Source: Rhynchosporium graminicola (taxonomy: Eukaryota > Ascomycota > Leotiomycetes > Helotiales > Ploettnerulaceae). From it: a stretch of DNA of 64,000 nt. Positions 11,407 to 22,608 of this stretch are shown in pieces. The notes beneath the pieces are model-generated. The model was given only the letters and a program-made list of their open reading frames with translations, was not told the DNA's origin and did not search any database. Location of the stretch: the NCBI GenBank assembly GCA_900074885.1, contig FJUW01000022.1:496001-560000 (forward strand), written 5' to 3'. Positions within the stretch are counted from its first letter, which is position 1, and the number at the start of each line of letters is the position of its first letter. A program made the position numbers and the translations under genes.

Positions 11407-13115
11407 CTATTGAAGGTCGATGACAACTCTTCCTTGCATCTTGCCCTTTGACATCTCTTGAAAGACCTCTGTCAACTTCTCCATGGGTTCTGTTCGTAGT
11501 CGAGTTTTGACAATGCCGCGCGCAGCCATGTCGAGGACTTCGAGAGCCTCTCGTTGGTTTCCAACTGCGCTGCCCTTGATATTATGTGAGTTTTGAACCA
11601 TGGCGGCTGGATATGCCTTCGCGATCGGGACTGAGTCTCCTTCTGGCATACCCACGCAAACAAGAGTACCTCCAAATCTCAGTAGATCAAGGGCTTGGGC
11701 GTATGCTTTGTTTGCAGCCGTACAAACAATCACAGCTGAGGCTCCGAGCCCTGGTGATATTCAGCCATGGTCCCAAAGAGATGTTCAAGTAAAGCTCACC
11801 GCCAGTAATCTTCTTCACCTCCTCAGCAATACTCTTGTCGTCATACTTGGTAATATCGAGGAAAACTTCAGCTCCGCAGTCCTTGACTAGCGATTCCTTG
11901 CTTCCATGGTCAATACCAATGATTCTCAATGCCATTCCGCGACTTCCGATCTGGCAAGCCAAATGGCCTCTAGCTGAAGCATTAGCGAAGAGTCCTCTCG
12001 GTGAGAAGGGGACACCAACAATCCGCCTCCAGCGCCCGCTATTTTCGTACATATCAGTCAATTAATTATTACAAGGCATCAGAGTAAGTTCAACTTACAA
12101 ATCACAACCCATTGTCCAGATTTCGCATCAGATTTTCGCAAGGCTGCATACCTAGAATGGAGCAAGGTTGTGAGCTTCGCTTTCTCATGCGGCCTCATCT
12201 GCGACCTCTCTGCCCACAGCCTCACCGACCAACACTCACGTTGTAACACCGGCACACAAAATTGGTGCGGCATCTTCAGATGACAAGGCATCAGGAATTG
12301 GAGTGACATATGACGCTGGAGCAAGAGCATATTGTTGGAAAGTTCCGGGATCTGGTAAGTACATCAGCGAATGATCTACCCCCGCGGACATTAGCGATAG
12401 CATTCACTTACAGTAGTAGCCCGAGATCTTCTGGTTCTGTTTGCAGCAGTATATGTGTCAGAACCTGGACACCGAGTTGATAGGAGAACTTACGAAGCAG
12501 ACACCATCCTGGCCCTCTAAGCATGCTGCACATGCACCACAGGCGTAAGCAATCCACTACTCAATCTTAGCTTTGACTCTCATCTGATCACAAGAGATTT
12601 AAGCTGAGTTTATCGTTTACCTTGATGCCAACACGATCTCCAAGCTTCACTCGCCCGTCCTCTACTCCAGGGCCTAGCTTGACGACAATTCCTACACCCT
12701 CATGTCCACCAACCTGTCCTGCTTGAGTTGGGTACGGCAACCCACGCCAGCTGTTCTCCATGATACCCATATCTGAGTGACAAACACCCGAGTGCGTTCT
12801 GAGAAATACAATATCTCAGTTGCAATCTAGCTAGACAGACACGCAAAACTCACAGTCGAACGAGAACATCTCCTGGACCAGGCTCCGGCGTATCAAGTTC
12901 TATTAGAATGTCAGTGCATTGGTATTCGAATATCTCAGGACCAGGGTCTCGGTAACGAGCAATGGGTGCGATTCATGATCCAATTTGTGAAATTTTTGAG
13001 AGGACGACAAAGACATACCCTCAACCTTGGTTGATATAGTTCCCGGCTTATCGTACACAATAGCCTTATGCTTCTTCGGTATGTCAAAGATCTTTTGGTT
13101 AGCTGCGGCGGCCAT
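11407..13115 (-). CDS. Zinc-dependent alcohol dehydrogenase, ten exons
   Basis: Exons: 13115-13019, 12899-12854, 12798-12621, 12556-12494, 12436-12412, 12351-12240, 12151-12099, 12038-12020, 11969-11800 and 11750-11407, giving 368 aa. The product is an ADH1-type medium-chain enzyme. The catalytic-zinc residues fall in GVCHSD and GGHEGVG. The structural-zinc cysteines lie in CGACAAC...GVC (the first Cys of that block in IAYACGAC). The NAD-binding turn AGGGLGHLACQIG is built across the 19-nt eighth exon. Every junction restores the family sequence and all phases agree, so I trust the model despite two micro-exons (25 and 19 nt) and the weak eighth donor GTTGGT. No targeting signal is visible, so it is probably cytosolic. 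It is divergent from the FMN dehydrogenase across 805 bp, which could allow co-regulation. Confidence 0.88.
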
Positions 13116-13920
13116 GTTTTCTTGTCAATCTTCTTATTTCTGTATAAATCTTTTCAGTAGTATGTGAAGTCGGTGTTCAAAGATCTGGAAATCTGAAACG
13201 GGGAAGCTCCCCTCATATGTCTTGCCCCGCGTTCAATGGATCCGTACCAAGTCTAAGTGCGGAGGATCTCCACCATTCGATTTTGGAGGAACAGCCCGAT
13301 GTCAGAATCCATCCGAGGTTGTCATTCCAGGTATGTTGATGCGGCACAATGGTGGGGGAGTACAAGTAAGCGGGGTAGCTAATAGACAAGACATCTACGA
13401 TAACAGACTTCCGAACTGCTTCTTCCATTCCGACTTACAGGAGCATTCGGAACTTGATCAATATTGGCTTAGCTGGTTCTGTCAATGCTGGTCTTGTATT
13501 ATCAGACGGAAGTCATTCCGTTGGCATGTGAGTTTAGACAATATACGGCTAAAAGCGCAATTGGCTTAACGTTTCGTACGGAGCCATAGCTCCTACATTT
13601 CTTTTGAATGACAGAGAAACGATTTCAAGCTGATTTGATCGGCATAATCGGTCTATCGGACAATGCGATCTGAAGTTCAAGTTCGCAAAGTAATGTCGGG
13701 TTCTCGGAAGTAGCGCGCTCCAGCAAATGCCGTGCTAGGCATTTACCCCAAATGACGTATCTACAGATTTCAAACTAGAGTTTGACCTGAGCTCTCAGCA
13801 ATTCATTTCAGTAGGTCTGACATCCTAGTATCATTAAAAATACCATTCCCCCCGTCGACGGCGTAATCAAGAGGCTCAACTAAGCAGATCCTGATTATCA
13901 TCTTCGCTTGAGATTTCGGA
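13116..13920. promoter_or_regulatory. Divergent promoter region, alcohol dehydrogenase / FMN dehydrogenase
   Basis: This 805-bp region separates two divergent oxidoreductase genes. One 115-codon open frame crosses it but has no recognisable content. CGG-containing half-sites occur, but I cannot assign a regulator. Confidence 0.4.
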
Positions 13921-15441
13921 ATGTCATCAACAATGGATATACAAAAACCTCAATCCGTTCATGGCACCGACCAACACCGGAAATATGGAGCTCTTCAGAA
14001 CCAGTTATAAAGAGGTTCATACTTGTCCATATCCAACAGTGACGACTGAAACTGATAGATTTGTAGCGGGCATGATGCATCAACAACTTCCTCTCGTCAC
14101 AACAGATCCAAACAAGCTCGAGGAACAGGCCAAGAGCGTTTTGAAGCCTACAGCATACAACTACGTTGCTGGAGGAGCCGGTGAAAGAGCCACGATGGAC
14201 GCAAACCGATTAGCATTCCGTCAGTGGAAAATGATTCCACGGATGTTGAGACCGACAACAACCAGGGATCTGACAGTCAAGTTGTTTGGCGAAACATATG
14301 GTTTGTTTTTCCTTTTATACGCCCTGAGAGATACTCATGATGCTATTTACAGAAAATCCCGTTCTGATGGCCCCAATTGGTGTGCAGTCCATCTTCCACG
14401 AGGACAAGGAAACAGGTCTCGCTCAAGTATGCTCTGAGATAGGCGTGCCCTTCGTCCTAAGCACAGCATCCAGTTCTACCATCGAAGAAGTCGCCAAGGC
14501 AAACGGGAATGGTAAACGATGGTACCAGCTCTACTGGCCTCAAGACGAAGAGATCACTGAGTCCCTCCTCAAGCGAGCCAAGGAAAACGGCTACAAAGTC
14601 CTAGTCGTGACATTAGACACGTGGGCCTTAGCATGGCGTCCAGCAGATCTCGACGGTGCATATATTCCTTTCATGAAGGGAATTGGAGACGCAACTGGCT
14701 TCTCGGATCCGGTTTTCAGACGCAAGTTCAAGGAGAAGTTCAACGCGACGCCGGAGGAGAAAGTTCTTGAAGCGTCGAGTGAGTGGGTTGGTGATGTTTT
14801 TTCGGGTGCTGCGCATTCGTGGGAGCAGATCGCTCATTTGAAGAAGCATTGGGATGGGCCGATTGTGTTGAAAGGAATTCAGGTGCGTGTTTGAAGAAAG
14901 GTGGCTAGATGCAATGGTCAACTGATAGGTGGGAAGCATCCTGAAGACGCGAAGCTAGCCGTCCAACACGGCGTTGATGGTATTGTGGTTAGCAACCATG
15001 GAGGTGTGTTACGGATTACAATACGTGAAAATTCAGCTGACATAGAAAGGCCGTCAACTTGATGGCGCAGTGGGGTCTCTGGAAATGCTCCCGGAGATCG
15101 CAGAGGCTGTAGGAGACAAACTCACGATCATATTCGACAGCGGTATCCGAGGGGGAGTTGATATCATCAAAGCGCTGTCTTTAGGAGCCAAGGCAGTCTT
15201 TATAGGAAGGCCTGCTATATACGGACTGGCTGTCGCTGGAAAGGTAAGTTTTACTACACTGTTCACTAATTGAAGCTGATATCGTCTTCTTACTCAGGCT
15301 GGAGCGAAGCAGGTGCTGCAAGGCATTTTGGCTGATCTTGACCAGTCTATGGGCCTATCTGGAATTATGAACATCGAGGGCTGCAATAGATCGATGATTC
15401 GCAGAGTCGAGTACGGGGGAGATGTGAAGTCTTCTAACTAG
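13921..15441 (+). CDS. FMN-dependent alpha-hydroxy-acid dehydrogenase
   Basis: Six exons: 13921-14003, 14059-14300, 14353-14886, 14929-15003, 15050-15243 and 15298-15441. The family (lactate or glycolate oxidases and dehydrogenases) oxidises 2-hydroxy acids to 2-oxo acids on FMN. The active-site signature SNHGGRQLD is split across the fourth intron, and its His and Arg are present. Also visible are the FMN-contacting MAPIGVQSIFH, the STASSSTIEEV strand, YQLYWPQD, and the phosphate-binding DSGIRGGVDIIKA...GRPAIYG near the C-terminus. There is no cytochrome b5 domain, so this is not a flavocytochrome b2. The first intron needs the unusual donor GTTATA, and the third uses GTGTTT instead of a nearer GTGCGT that would break the frame. 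The substrate is not predictable. Confidence 0.85.
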
Positions 15442-15818
15442 TGCTGGCCCTCTGGAAGCAAAGATGAAAACCAAATGAACATAAACACTACTGGGACAGA
15501 AAGTCGCAAATGTTACATATTCTAATGCTTCAAACATGATTTAGAGCTCTGTGGCGCTAGAGTGTATATTGCTATTGGTACCTAACTGTAAATATTTCCA
15601 TTGTCCTCCAAATTTCAGTAGGCGAAGTTCGCTTATGAAACGTGTTTGTTTATTAACAGACTGGCACGGCGTAGGGTTATCTTCCTCTGAGCCGAGGGGT
15701 TATCGACCGTAAATTCGTTACTAACCAATCTATCATGGAATTTTCCTTGCTCCCGCCAGAACATTTCGACGCTTTACTCCTTGATAACCAAAGAAATAGG
15801 GTATATAGTATGCAAAAA
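15442..15818. other. Convergent intergenic region
   Basis: This 377-bp region lies between two stop codons. No gene or motif is seen. Confidence 0.5.
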
Positions 15819-18800
15819 TTACATGATCAAACATTTCCCCTCCTTCTTCTCCTTCTCTCTATGATTCCCCAACATACCAGAATCTGGAGAACCATCCGTC
15901 CAACCAGCACTACTGGCTCTATCTCCAAAGTTCTCTTTCTTCTCTTTCCGCATACTAGATCGCCAACCTTTTTTTTTCGCATCTTTGATATTCTTCGACG
16001 CACCCCTCTCTGCCCGACTCGGTTGTCTACTCATCACCGATTTCTGGACGAAAAATGGAGAAGGCTCTCCACGATCAGATGTCTGACTGTGGATCGTCTC
16101 GAGTCGTAGCATGGGGGGACGTAGACTAGGGGGTTTCTCTGAGATATTGCGGTTTGGACTGTCTCCACTGGGTCGGCGTGATGGTGATGAATATGGTCTA
16201 TCCCGAGGAGAATTTCCCCGGCTATGACGCTGCGGAGATGAACTGAATGCTCCAGCTGGACCTCGTGGCCCTTGGCTGGCGTTAAAGGCTTGTTCCGGTG
16301 TAAGTCTTGGAGGTGTGTTATGCGTGGAACCGCCAGAGACATTTCTCCTGTGTGAGCCACCTGATGGACGGCGAGGATCTGTGATTCCATTTGGCCGTCC
16401 TTTCCGACTATTGAGGCGAGCGAGTTGATCCGCACTGGGTAGCACAAGCGATGGCGGTTGTGCATCGTTATCCTGAGACCTGGAAGTTGTGGGTGCAGTA
16501 TCGGCTCTTTTGCAGACTCGCAGGGAATCCGAGTCGATGTCATCTGGAGGCGAGGAAATGATGGGACCAGTCTCGCTACGTCTTGGAGGATTTTGTTGCG
16601 ACTCTATGAGACTCTGTTGAGCTCTAGGCACCGGCTCTGCAGCAGGCAGTTCGGTCATGTGATGTGTATCATCTGGTCGTGGTGGGACTTGTTTGTTGAG
16701 AGTCTGGTCCCGATCTGGAAGTCCTTGAGATCGTAATTTCGCATTTTCCGGAGGTATGGCAGAGTGCTCTACAAATCTTTGAGCGTCATGTTTTGAATGA
16801 GCAGGTACAACTACCCCATTTCCTGGCGAGGACTGCTCTGAGAAAAGGGTGCTTTGGCCATCAGATGATCTATCCATAGGCTGCATGAGCTGCGGTATAG
16901 GGGAAGCAGATTGGCGTAGTGTTGCTAGCATCACAGGTGGTGGGCTAGAAGGCGTAGGTGCGGCTGGCATAGTCGCTGGAGCACCGACGGGTCTCCTAGA
17001 AATCTGATTTACAGTAGCCGCTTGAGGACGAGGGGATGGCTGTGGTGAACCTTGCGGCGAAACATCGTACAGGTCGTCAAAGTTTTCTGGTGGGCTACCG
17101 ACTGGTATTGGATCTTCTTCTTCAAAGGAAAGGCGGTCTGAGGTCACAGTGGTGGAGTCGCTCATAGACCTCTGAACTGGAACACGTTCTCTCGGTGACT
17201 CCAAAGTACTAGAAGAGACCATCGTGGCGATAGTATGGGACCGATGCAAAGGGGGTGACTCAAGACCTGGAAAGTCGATGCTTGAGGCACGACGTGGTCT
17301 TGATCGGTCTGAGTTGGCAGCGGCAGCTTCTGATCGCAGAGACCTCTGTATGTGTTCAGGTAGAGGGGGCAAAGGATCACGAGTGTACGGAGGAGGAGGT
17401 GGCTCCCAATTGTCTGCATCACTCTCATGCGGATGCTCTTCTCTTCCATCAGCTCGACGATACGCAATGTCTTCTTGAGCAGCTGAACGTGGATTGAATC
17501 TCCTGTTGGCAGCAGCCGCAGTGGCCGCTCGACGAAGTGTAGTGCCGGATCTTGGATTGTTGTGAGAGTAGGGGTCATCAAAAGCATCATGCTCCTCATC
17601 GAGGGAAGAAGTCGAGCGCTCGGTGGAAGTGGTTTGCTGGCTTACTCTTCTCACTATTGGACTACGAGATGATAGCAGGTCACCTAAATCTTGAGCATTT
17701 GACGTTGGTGGCACTTCGGAACGAGGCGAACGCGGTTGTATGGTTGCTGATCGCGATACATGGCTCCGATTTCCTCGTCTCTGAGCAACAGTCCTTCTTT
17801 GAACAATAGCTACTTCCGCATCCAGATCTCTAAATTCCTCCTCTAGAACCTCGGGTTCGTTCATACCGACTTCAACGGTAATCACCGTCTTCCTACCGTT
17901 CGAAGGAGAGTAATCAAAATCCAGTATAGAAATTCGGCCTCCATCGACGGGATTCACGCCATTGTCTTCATTGAGAGAGCCCAGACCTCCCACACCAGGG
18001 GCAACGGCAACGAGCCTCTCACCATGAAAGCTAGATGCATCAGTATTGACCCATGCTAATGCACTTACGCGGTCCAGTGAACCAATCTTTCGGCCTTCAA
18101 CAAAGGTGTTTCTGAACTTATCACCTAGTAGCTGCCACTGAGGGGTCCTGCTGATGCTATCACGGGCCCTAGTGACAGAACTCAAAGAGGGCGCGCTGTT
18201 GCGTCGCCCAATATCGCTTGTGGGTGTGCTCACACCACTCTCTGGGCTATTGTTTACGCTGTCCCTGATGTTTGGTAGAGCCTCAAGATCTTCTGGTATT
18301 CCATAGAGCCAGATTGTACCTTGGAATCCTGATGCAACCAGGTCTCCAGAGCCTGTTGCTGCTGGTATTGTGCTTGGTAAAAGCCTCGGCCCAGACGCAG
18401 ACTCAGCAATAGGGCCAGTAAAGTAGGTAGTTCCATTCCGCAGATCATCAATGCGCACCGTACGGAAAGTTTCAAGCACTCGATCGTATGTGAATGCCCA
18501 AGTCACTTCACCATCTGACGAACTAGGAAGGAGGACTGCGTGACTACAATCTCGGCTGCCGTTTGGGAATAGTATCGAGGTTGTCCAAAGTGAGCTTACA
18601 CTGTCTTCTGGAAGACTTCCACCAGGATCATGGTAAGGTGCTGTAAGAATGACGGTACTTGGATTACGTGACTGAACTGTCGTTCCCAGCAGTTGTATTC
18701 CATCTCGAGAGAAGGACAGAGAATCAGCAGCATAGCAATTTACAGATCTCCTGTCGGTACTAGCATAACTAGAATCCAGGGACGAAACCTCCACTCCAGA

Positions 18801-19512
18801 GTCATAAGCTGCAGCAAGAACAGATCCGGCAGGAGATAACGCTATGGTCCGTGGAGTATGGTCAAGTGCAACAGCGCGAGTATGTTTCGGGTGTTTCCCC
18901 GATAAGTCATATAAGTCAACTTGAAGGTCCGTGGAAAGGACGGCAAGTTTAATACCATCATCTGTTATAGTAGTCGACGCAGGTCTTCGCAATATTTTGA
19001 GCTCCCTCTTCACTGTGATCTCGGGTCCTGTCACGTCTATGACATGTATTCGGGAAGAACTATAAGCCAGAATATAGTGACCTCTGGACGAGATGCTGAA
19101 ATGGAAAGCCTCCCCCCTAGGAGCTGAAGAGGAACTAATCGATGTAGAAACCAACTTTATAATCGTCTCCCTAGGCCTTAGGTATGCTTCGAATAGGTTC
19201 CGCTTCGTTTCTCTCGCGAACAGTCTTCGGAGATGTGGGAGGTTCTCCTCGTCTTCTGGTGTTGGCTTTGTCCTATGCGCGGCTGCGTATGATGGACATC
19301 GAGCTAAGTGATGGGCATAGAGATGTGCTTGCTGAGATACTGTCCGCCACTTTCGATCCAGCAGTATCAGTGATGCAAAACCATTCGGACTCGTGAGCCG
19401 AAGGATCCTGTGTGCAGCCGGTCAGCGCAAGTGTGTTTATTGAAGCTCTGGACGATAGTGCTTACTGCTCAATGATTTCATCGGGAAGTCTTGATAGAAC
19501 CGAGCCTTTCAT
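15819..19512 (-). CDS. F-box / WD40-like protein with C-terminal CAAX box
   Basis: Exon 1 19512-19466, intron 19465-19408 (donor GTAAGC), exon 2 19407-15819, giving 1211 aa. The large open frame has no ATG near its conserved start. The frame stays open upstream to an acceptor at 19408, and the preceding small exon supplies the start and LPDEIIEQ, which joins to ILRLTSPNGFASLILLDRKW. Residues 9-55 therefore form an F-box, the SKP1-binding part of SCF ubiquitin ligases. Residues about 110-480 look like a WD40-type beta-propeller (repeated strand patterns such as ILAYSSSRIHVIDV). From about 480 to 1190 the protein is Ser/Pro/Arg-rich and probably disordered. The last residues, after a Lys/Arg-rich stretch, are KCLIM, a CAAX box with Met in the X position, as preferred by farnesyltransferase. 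I infer a membrane-tethered substrate receptor. Confidence 0.85.
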
Positions 19513-20436
19513 TGGCACATCTGTGTATATATGTGTTTTGAAATTGTCATTGGAAAACAATACTTCGTTAGCGACCATCTTTCGTGGTGATCCAAGGAAG
19601 TTCTGGGCTACCGCATATGTACTGAAGAAGGAAGGTCGTGAATGATGTATTCTCGGCCAAGCGAGAACTTGCAGAGGACTTGAGCTGGTTGATGGTATAA
19701 ATGTAAGACTGCTTCAAACGTGCTATGCGCTATCCGCGGTCTTGATCGAGGTAATAAAATACCAAATTATTCCCTGGCGTTTGTAGCGACATAGGTATCA
19801 GATTGTCTCCAGAAGCTCGGTCTTATAGAATGCGCTGACGTAGAGCTAGACTTGGGGTGCAGATTGATCTGCTCAGGGGATATATTCAGAATTTCATAGA
19901 TCCTTGAATACTGCAAAGAGCAGAAGGCGGGAAAAGACTGCCCAGATTTCATTGTACGCGACAGAACTATTTGATTCATATCTGAACGAGATTGACATTT
20001 TCCTGAAGTCTTCTACACTGGCCTATTACCACGATGGGTTACAGCGTGTCTAAAATAATACTCTAGGCTACGGCAAGATCATCGATTTAGTCACCGGCGG
20101 CTACAAAGCTTTGAAAAGTGTTGCCTGGGAGCCTGAGTAGGAGATACACGAATGAAGGTAGATCTACAAACCGGTGTTTACAAGATGCTGCCATTCAGCT
20201 TCAATCTACACCTTCACATGCTCTAATTTTATTACCATCACTATTCAATCTTATCAAGAGGAAAAGCCAGCCAATATCAAATGAGGTCTGGTAGCATCGA
20301 TACATTCTTCGGGTTGTTCCAGGTAATCTCATCAAAAGCGATCGCTATGTAAGACTAGACGCTCAAAAGCAACCCACTTACTTCCAGAAACTCCGTCGCT
20401 AAATTTTACAAATTAGAACCACCACGCCTTTTCTGC
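19513..20436. other. Intergenic, 0.9 kb
   Basis: This is upstream of the F-box gene and downstream of the Cys-Pro-motif gene. No coding signal is recognised. Confidence 0.5.
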
Positions 20437-22143
20437 TTACTGCGTACCTTTGTACTGTTGCATAAAAGTAATAGCTTGCTCCATGGGATATCCAATGAAG
20501 ACAGGCCCTGTAAAAATCATCTGAGGACCTCCAGCTGGCCTTTGCAGTTCGGAGGGTTGCATGAACGTTGGTCGACTTTGAATGATTGGTGAGGCTCGAA
20601 GAGTAGGTTCTGGAGCTTCTTGCTGCTCCATCTTTGGTGTAGCGGCTCCAGCTGCATGAGGGAACGGACATATGCCAGTCACTTTTGCTTCCGATGCTGG
20701 CGGAGATACATTGTTCTCCTCAAACTTTGCGACATGTCCAAATGGGCATTTCCCTTTCGGTCGCGGTGTTTGCACAGTAGGTACGGGAGCCGCTGGAGGT
20801 GACACTGGTCTTTCGTCCTCATGTTGATCGAGAATTGGTACTGATATACCCCATGGTCGACTAGGCGACTCGCCAACCCGAATTTCTCTCAAAGGTCTGT
20901 CGAATCTGGTCTCTCGATCTTCCTCTGCGCCAATCGAAACATGGTCCTGAAGACCTATCCCATCGGCACTGACCGTGGAAGCCCAGTTTTCCACTCTTTC
21001 ATTCGATGTCTTTTCGAGCTCCATAGCTTCCTCTTCCTCCTTCGTAGGTAGCATAGGCTGATGTTTCTGACCTAGGCCTTGAATCATGCTGACCAAGTTT
21101 CCATACTTGGCATCCAACTTCCGAATGTCATCCTCGTTCCTCTGGTACCGCTTGACACAGACTTCGTGGCTTCGTGGGATTTCATGCTTGTGAATTTCAA
21201 AGTATTGAGCTATTTCTTCAGGAGAATGTTGGTCCATGTAACGTATTGGACATTTCGCACCGGAACCGCTAGCTGATGGGGGAGGGGAATTCATGGTCTC
21301 GGAATATAGAGCTGCACATATAGGATCTAAAGACTGATGCCGCGCCGGATCTCTTGAAATCGATGGAGTTATAGACTGGTTTGATTCATAAGACCCTGGA
21401 GAAGCCTCGGGACCCATCGAGGCGTCGTTCGGTCTAGCTGGATCAGAGAATGGACACAGTAACGAGCTCTTCTTTCCTTGCACAGTAAAGTCTTGCTCCA
21501 ACACAGTTGAGAGGGAGGTCCTTCGTCCCGAGTACCTCACATTACTGCTTGTCCCGGATATACTTCTCCCACTGACGGTAGATCCAGTTGACCTGCCTGT
21601 TAATGCTGAGAGACGTTGCGCCGCCCGCCGCCCGTCGCGTATCGCCTCCGCTGTCTGCTGCTTTGAGCTTATGTGCGTTCGATGAGGCAGTGGAACGACT
21701 CCACCTCGATCGGCAGCAAGGACTTGTAAATCCGGCGGAAGCTGAAGTTTGGCAAGTGTGTTCGAGATCTCAGCATCACCCGAAGAATACTTGTCCGCTA
21801 AGTGTTGGAACTGTTGGAGGACAGATGATTAGTAAAGATAACTTGAAACAATGGAGGATTGCGGAAAAGGAGGATAGAAATTTTCAGGATACATGGTGTT
21901 TATCGGTCGTCGCTACCTTTAGCAGCTCCAGATCTAGAGCTAATGTTTTTCATCATAATGGGGTGACAGTGAGATATTTAGGAAGAAAGCTGTTCATGTA
22001 CTTACTTGCTCATGTGCAAAGCGCAGTTTGTGCTCCAAGATCTGCTTCCGGTCAGAAAGGAGCTGTACCTCCTCTGCAAGAACACTAAAATTATCAGTCA
22101 GGGTTTTGATGAGTTCATCGTAATCAATGTCGTTGATGGGCAT
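20437..22143 (-). CDS. Conserved-looking protein with four Cys-Pro motifs, function unknown
   Basis: Exon 1 22143-22006, intron 22005-21811 (195 nt, donor GTAAGT), exon 2 21810-20437, giving 503 aa. I do not recognise a named family. Residues 1-60 (starting MPINDIDYDELIKTL) look like a coiled coil. The middle is Ser/Arg-rich. A charged helical block (HSPEEIAQYFEIHKHEIPR to KYGNLVSMIQGLGQKHQP) follows and looks well conserved in character. Four Cys-Pro-aromatic or Cys-Pro-Ile motifs are spread through the protein: LLCPFSDP, AKCPIRYMD, GKCPFGHVAKF and GICPFPHAAG. Two have His two residues after the aromatic. Such motifs can be heme-regulatory or metal-binding sites, but nothing here proves it. 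There is no membrane segment or signal peptide. The C-terminal end is hydrophobic-aromatic (GPVFIGYPMEQAITFMQQY). Confidence 0.75.
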
Positions 22144-22608
22144 GGTGCAGCGACATGTAACAAGAGACGCGAAGCTTGGAAGCACTCGTCGAGGTCTTGG
22201 GTGGGACGAATGATTATCCTACTTGTTGCCATGAGGCTTTTGCCTGGTCAATCTAACGCTAGTGACAAAGCATTTGATCACGTGAGCGTGATATGCCAAG
22301 GACTGAGGTCCTTCTGAGTCTCGCGTTCAAAATCAGAACAGAAAAATATATATAGCATAGTCTGCTAAGAATGATGAAAAGTTGATGGAATTGTCAGTCG
22401 TCTATGCTTGAACACAAGTGGAAAGAAGATATTCAAGCATGATAAGATGAGGCTACTGCTGGTTAAGAAGTAACTTAACTGATCCTTTCTCATCATACAT
22501 TTCGACTCAGATTTTTTACTTCTTTCCAAATATGTCTATTTGTAGATGCCAGTCTCCTAGCTCCATAAGACAAAAGCATAGTAATAATGTTCGATCCACC
22601 CGGTCCGC
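22144..22608. other. Intergenic, 465 bp
   Basis: This lies between the start of the Cys-Pro-motif gene and the TVP38 stop codon. Nothing is recognised. Confidence 0.5.

Noticed and set aside
6953..13115. The two zinc alcohol dehydrogenases as a recent tandem duplicate
   Set aside because: Both are 368 aa, but they differ in sequence, exon number and intron positions, so the equal length looks accidental.
15819..19154. Start of the F-box/WD40 protein at 19154
   Set aside because: The codon there is TTG. The frame continues upstream with clear coding character to a splice acceptor at 19408, and a small exon supplies an ATG and the F-box.
21540..21540. Start of the Cys-Pro-motif protein at 21540
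   Set aside because: The codon is GTG, and the frame continues upstream to an acceptor at 21811 that joins a good ATG-bearing exon.
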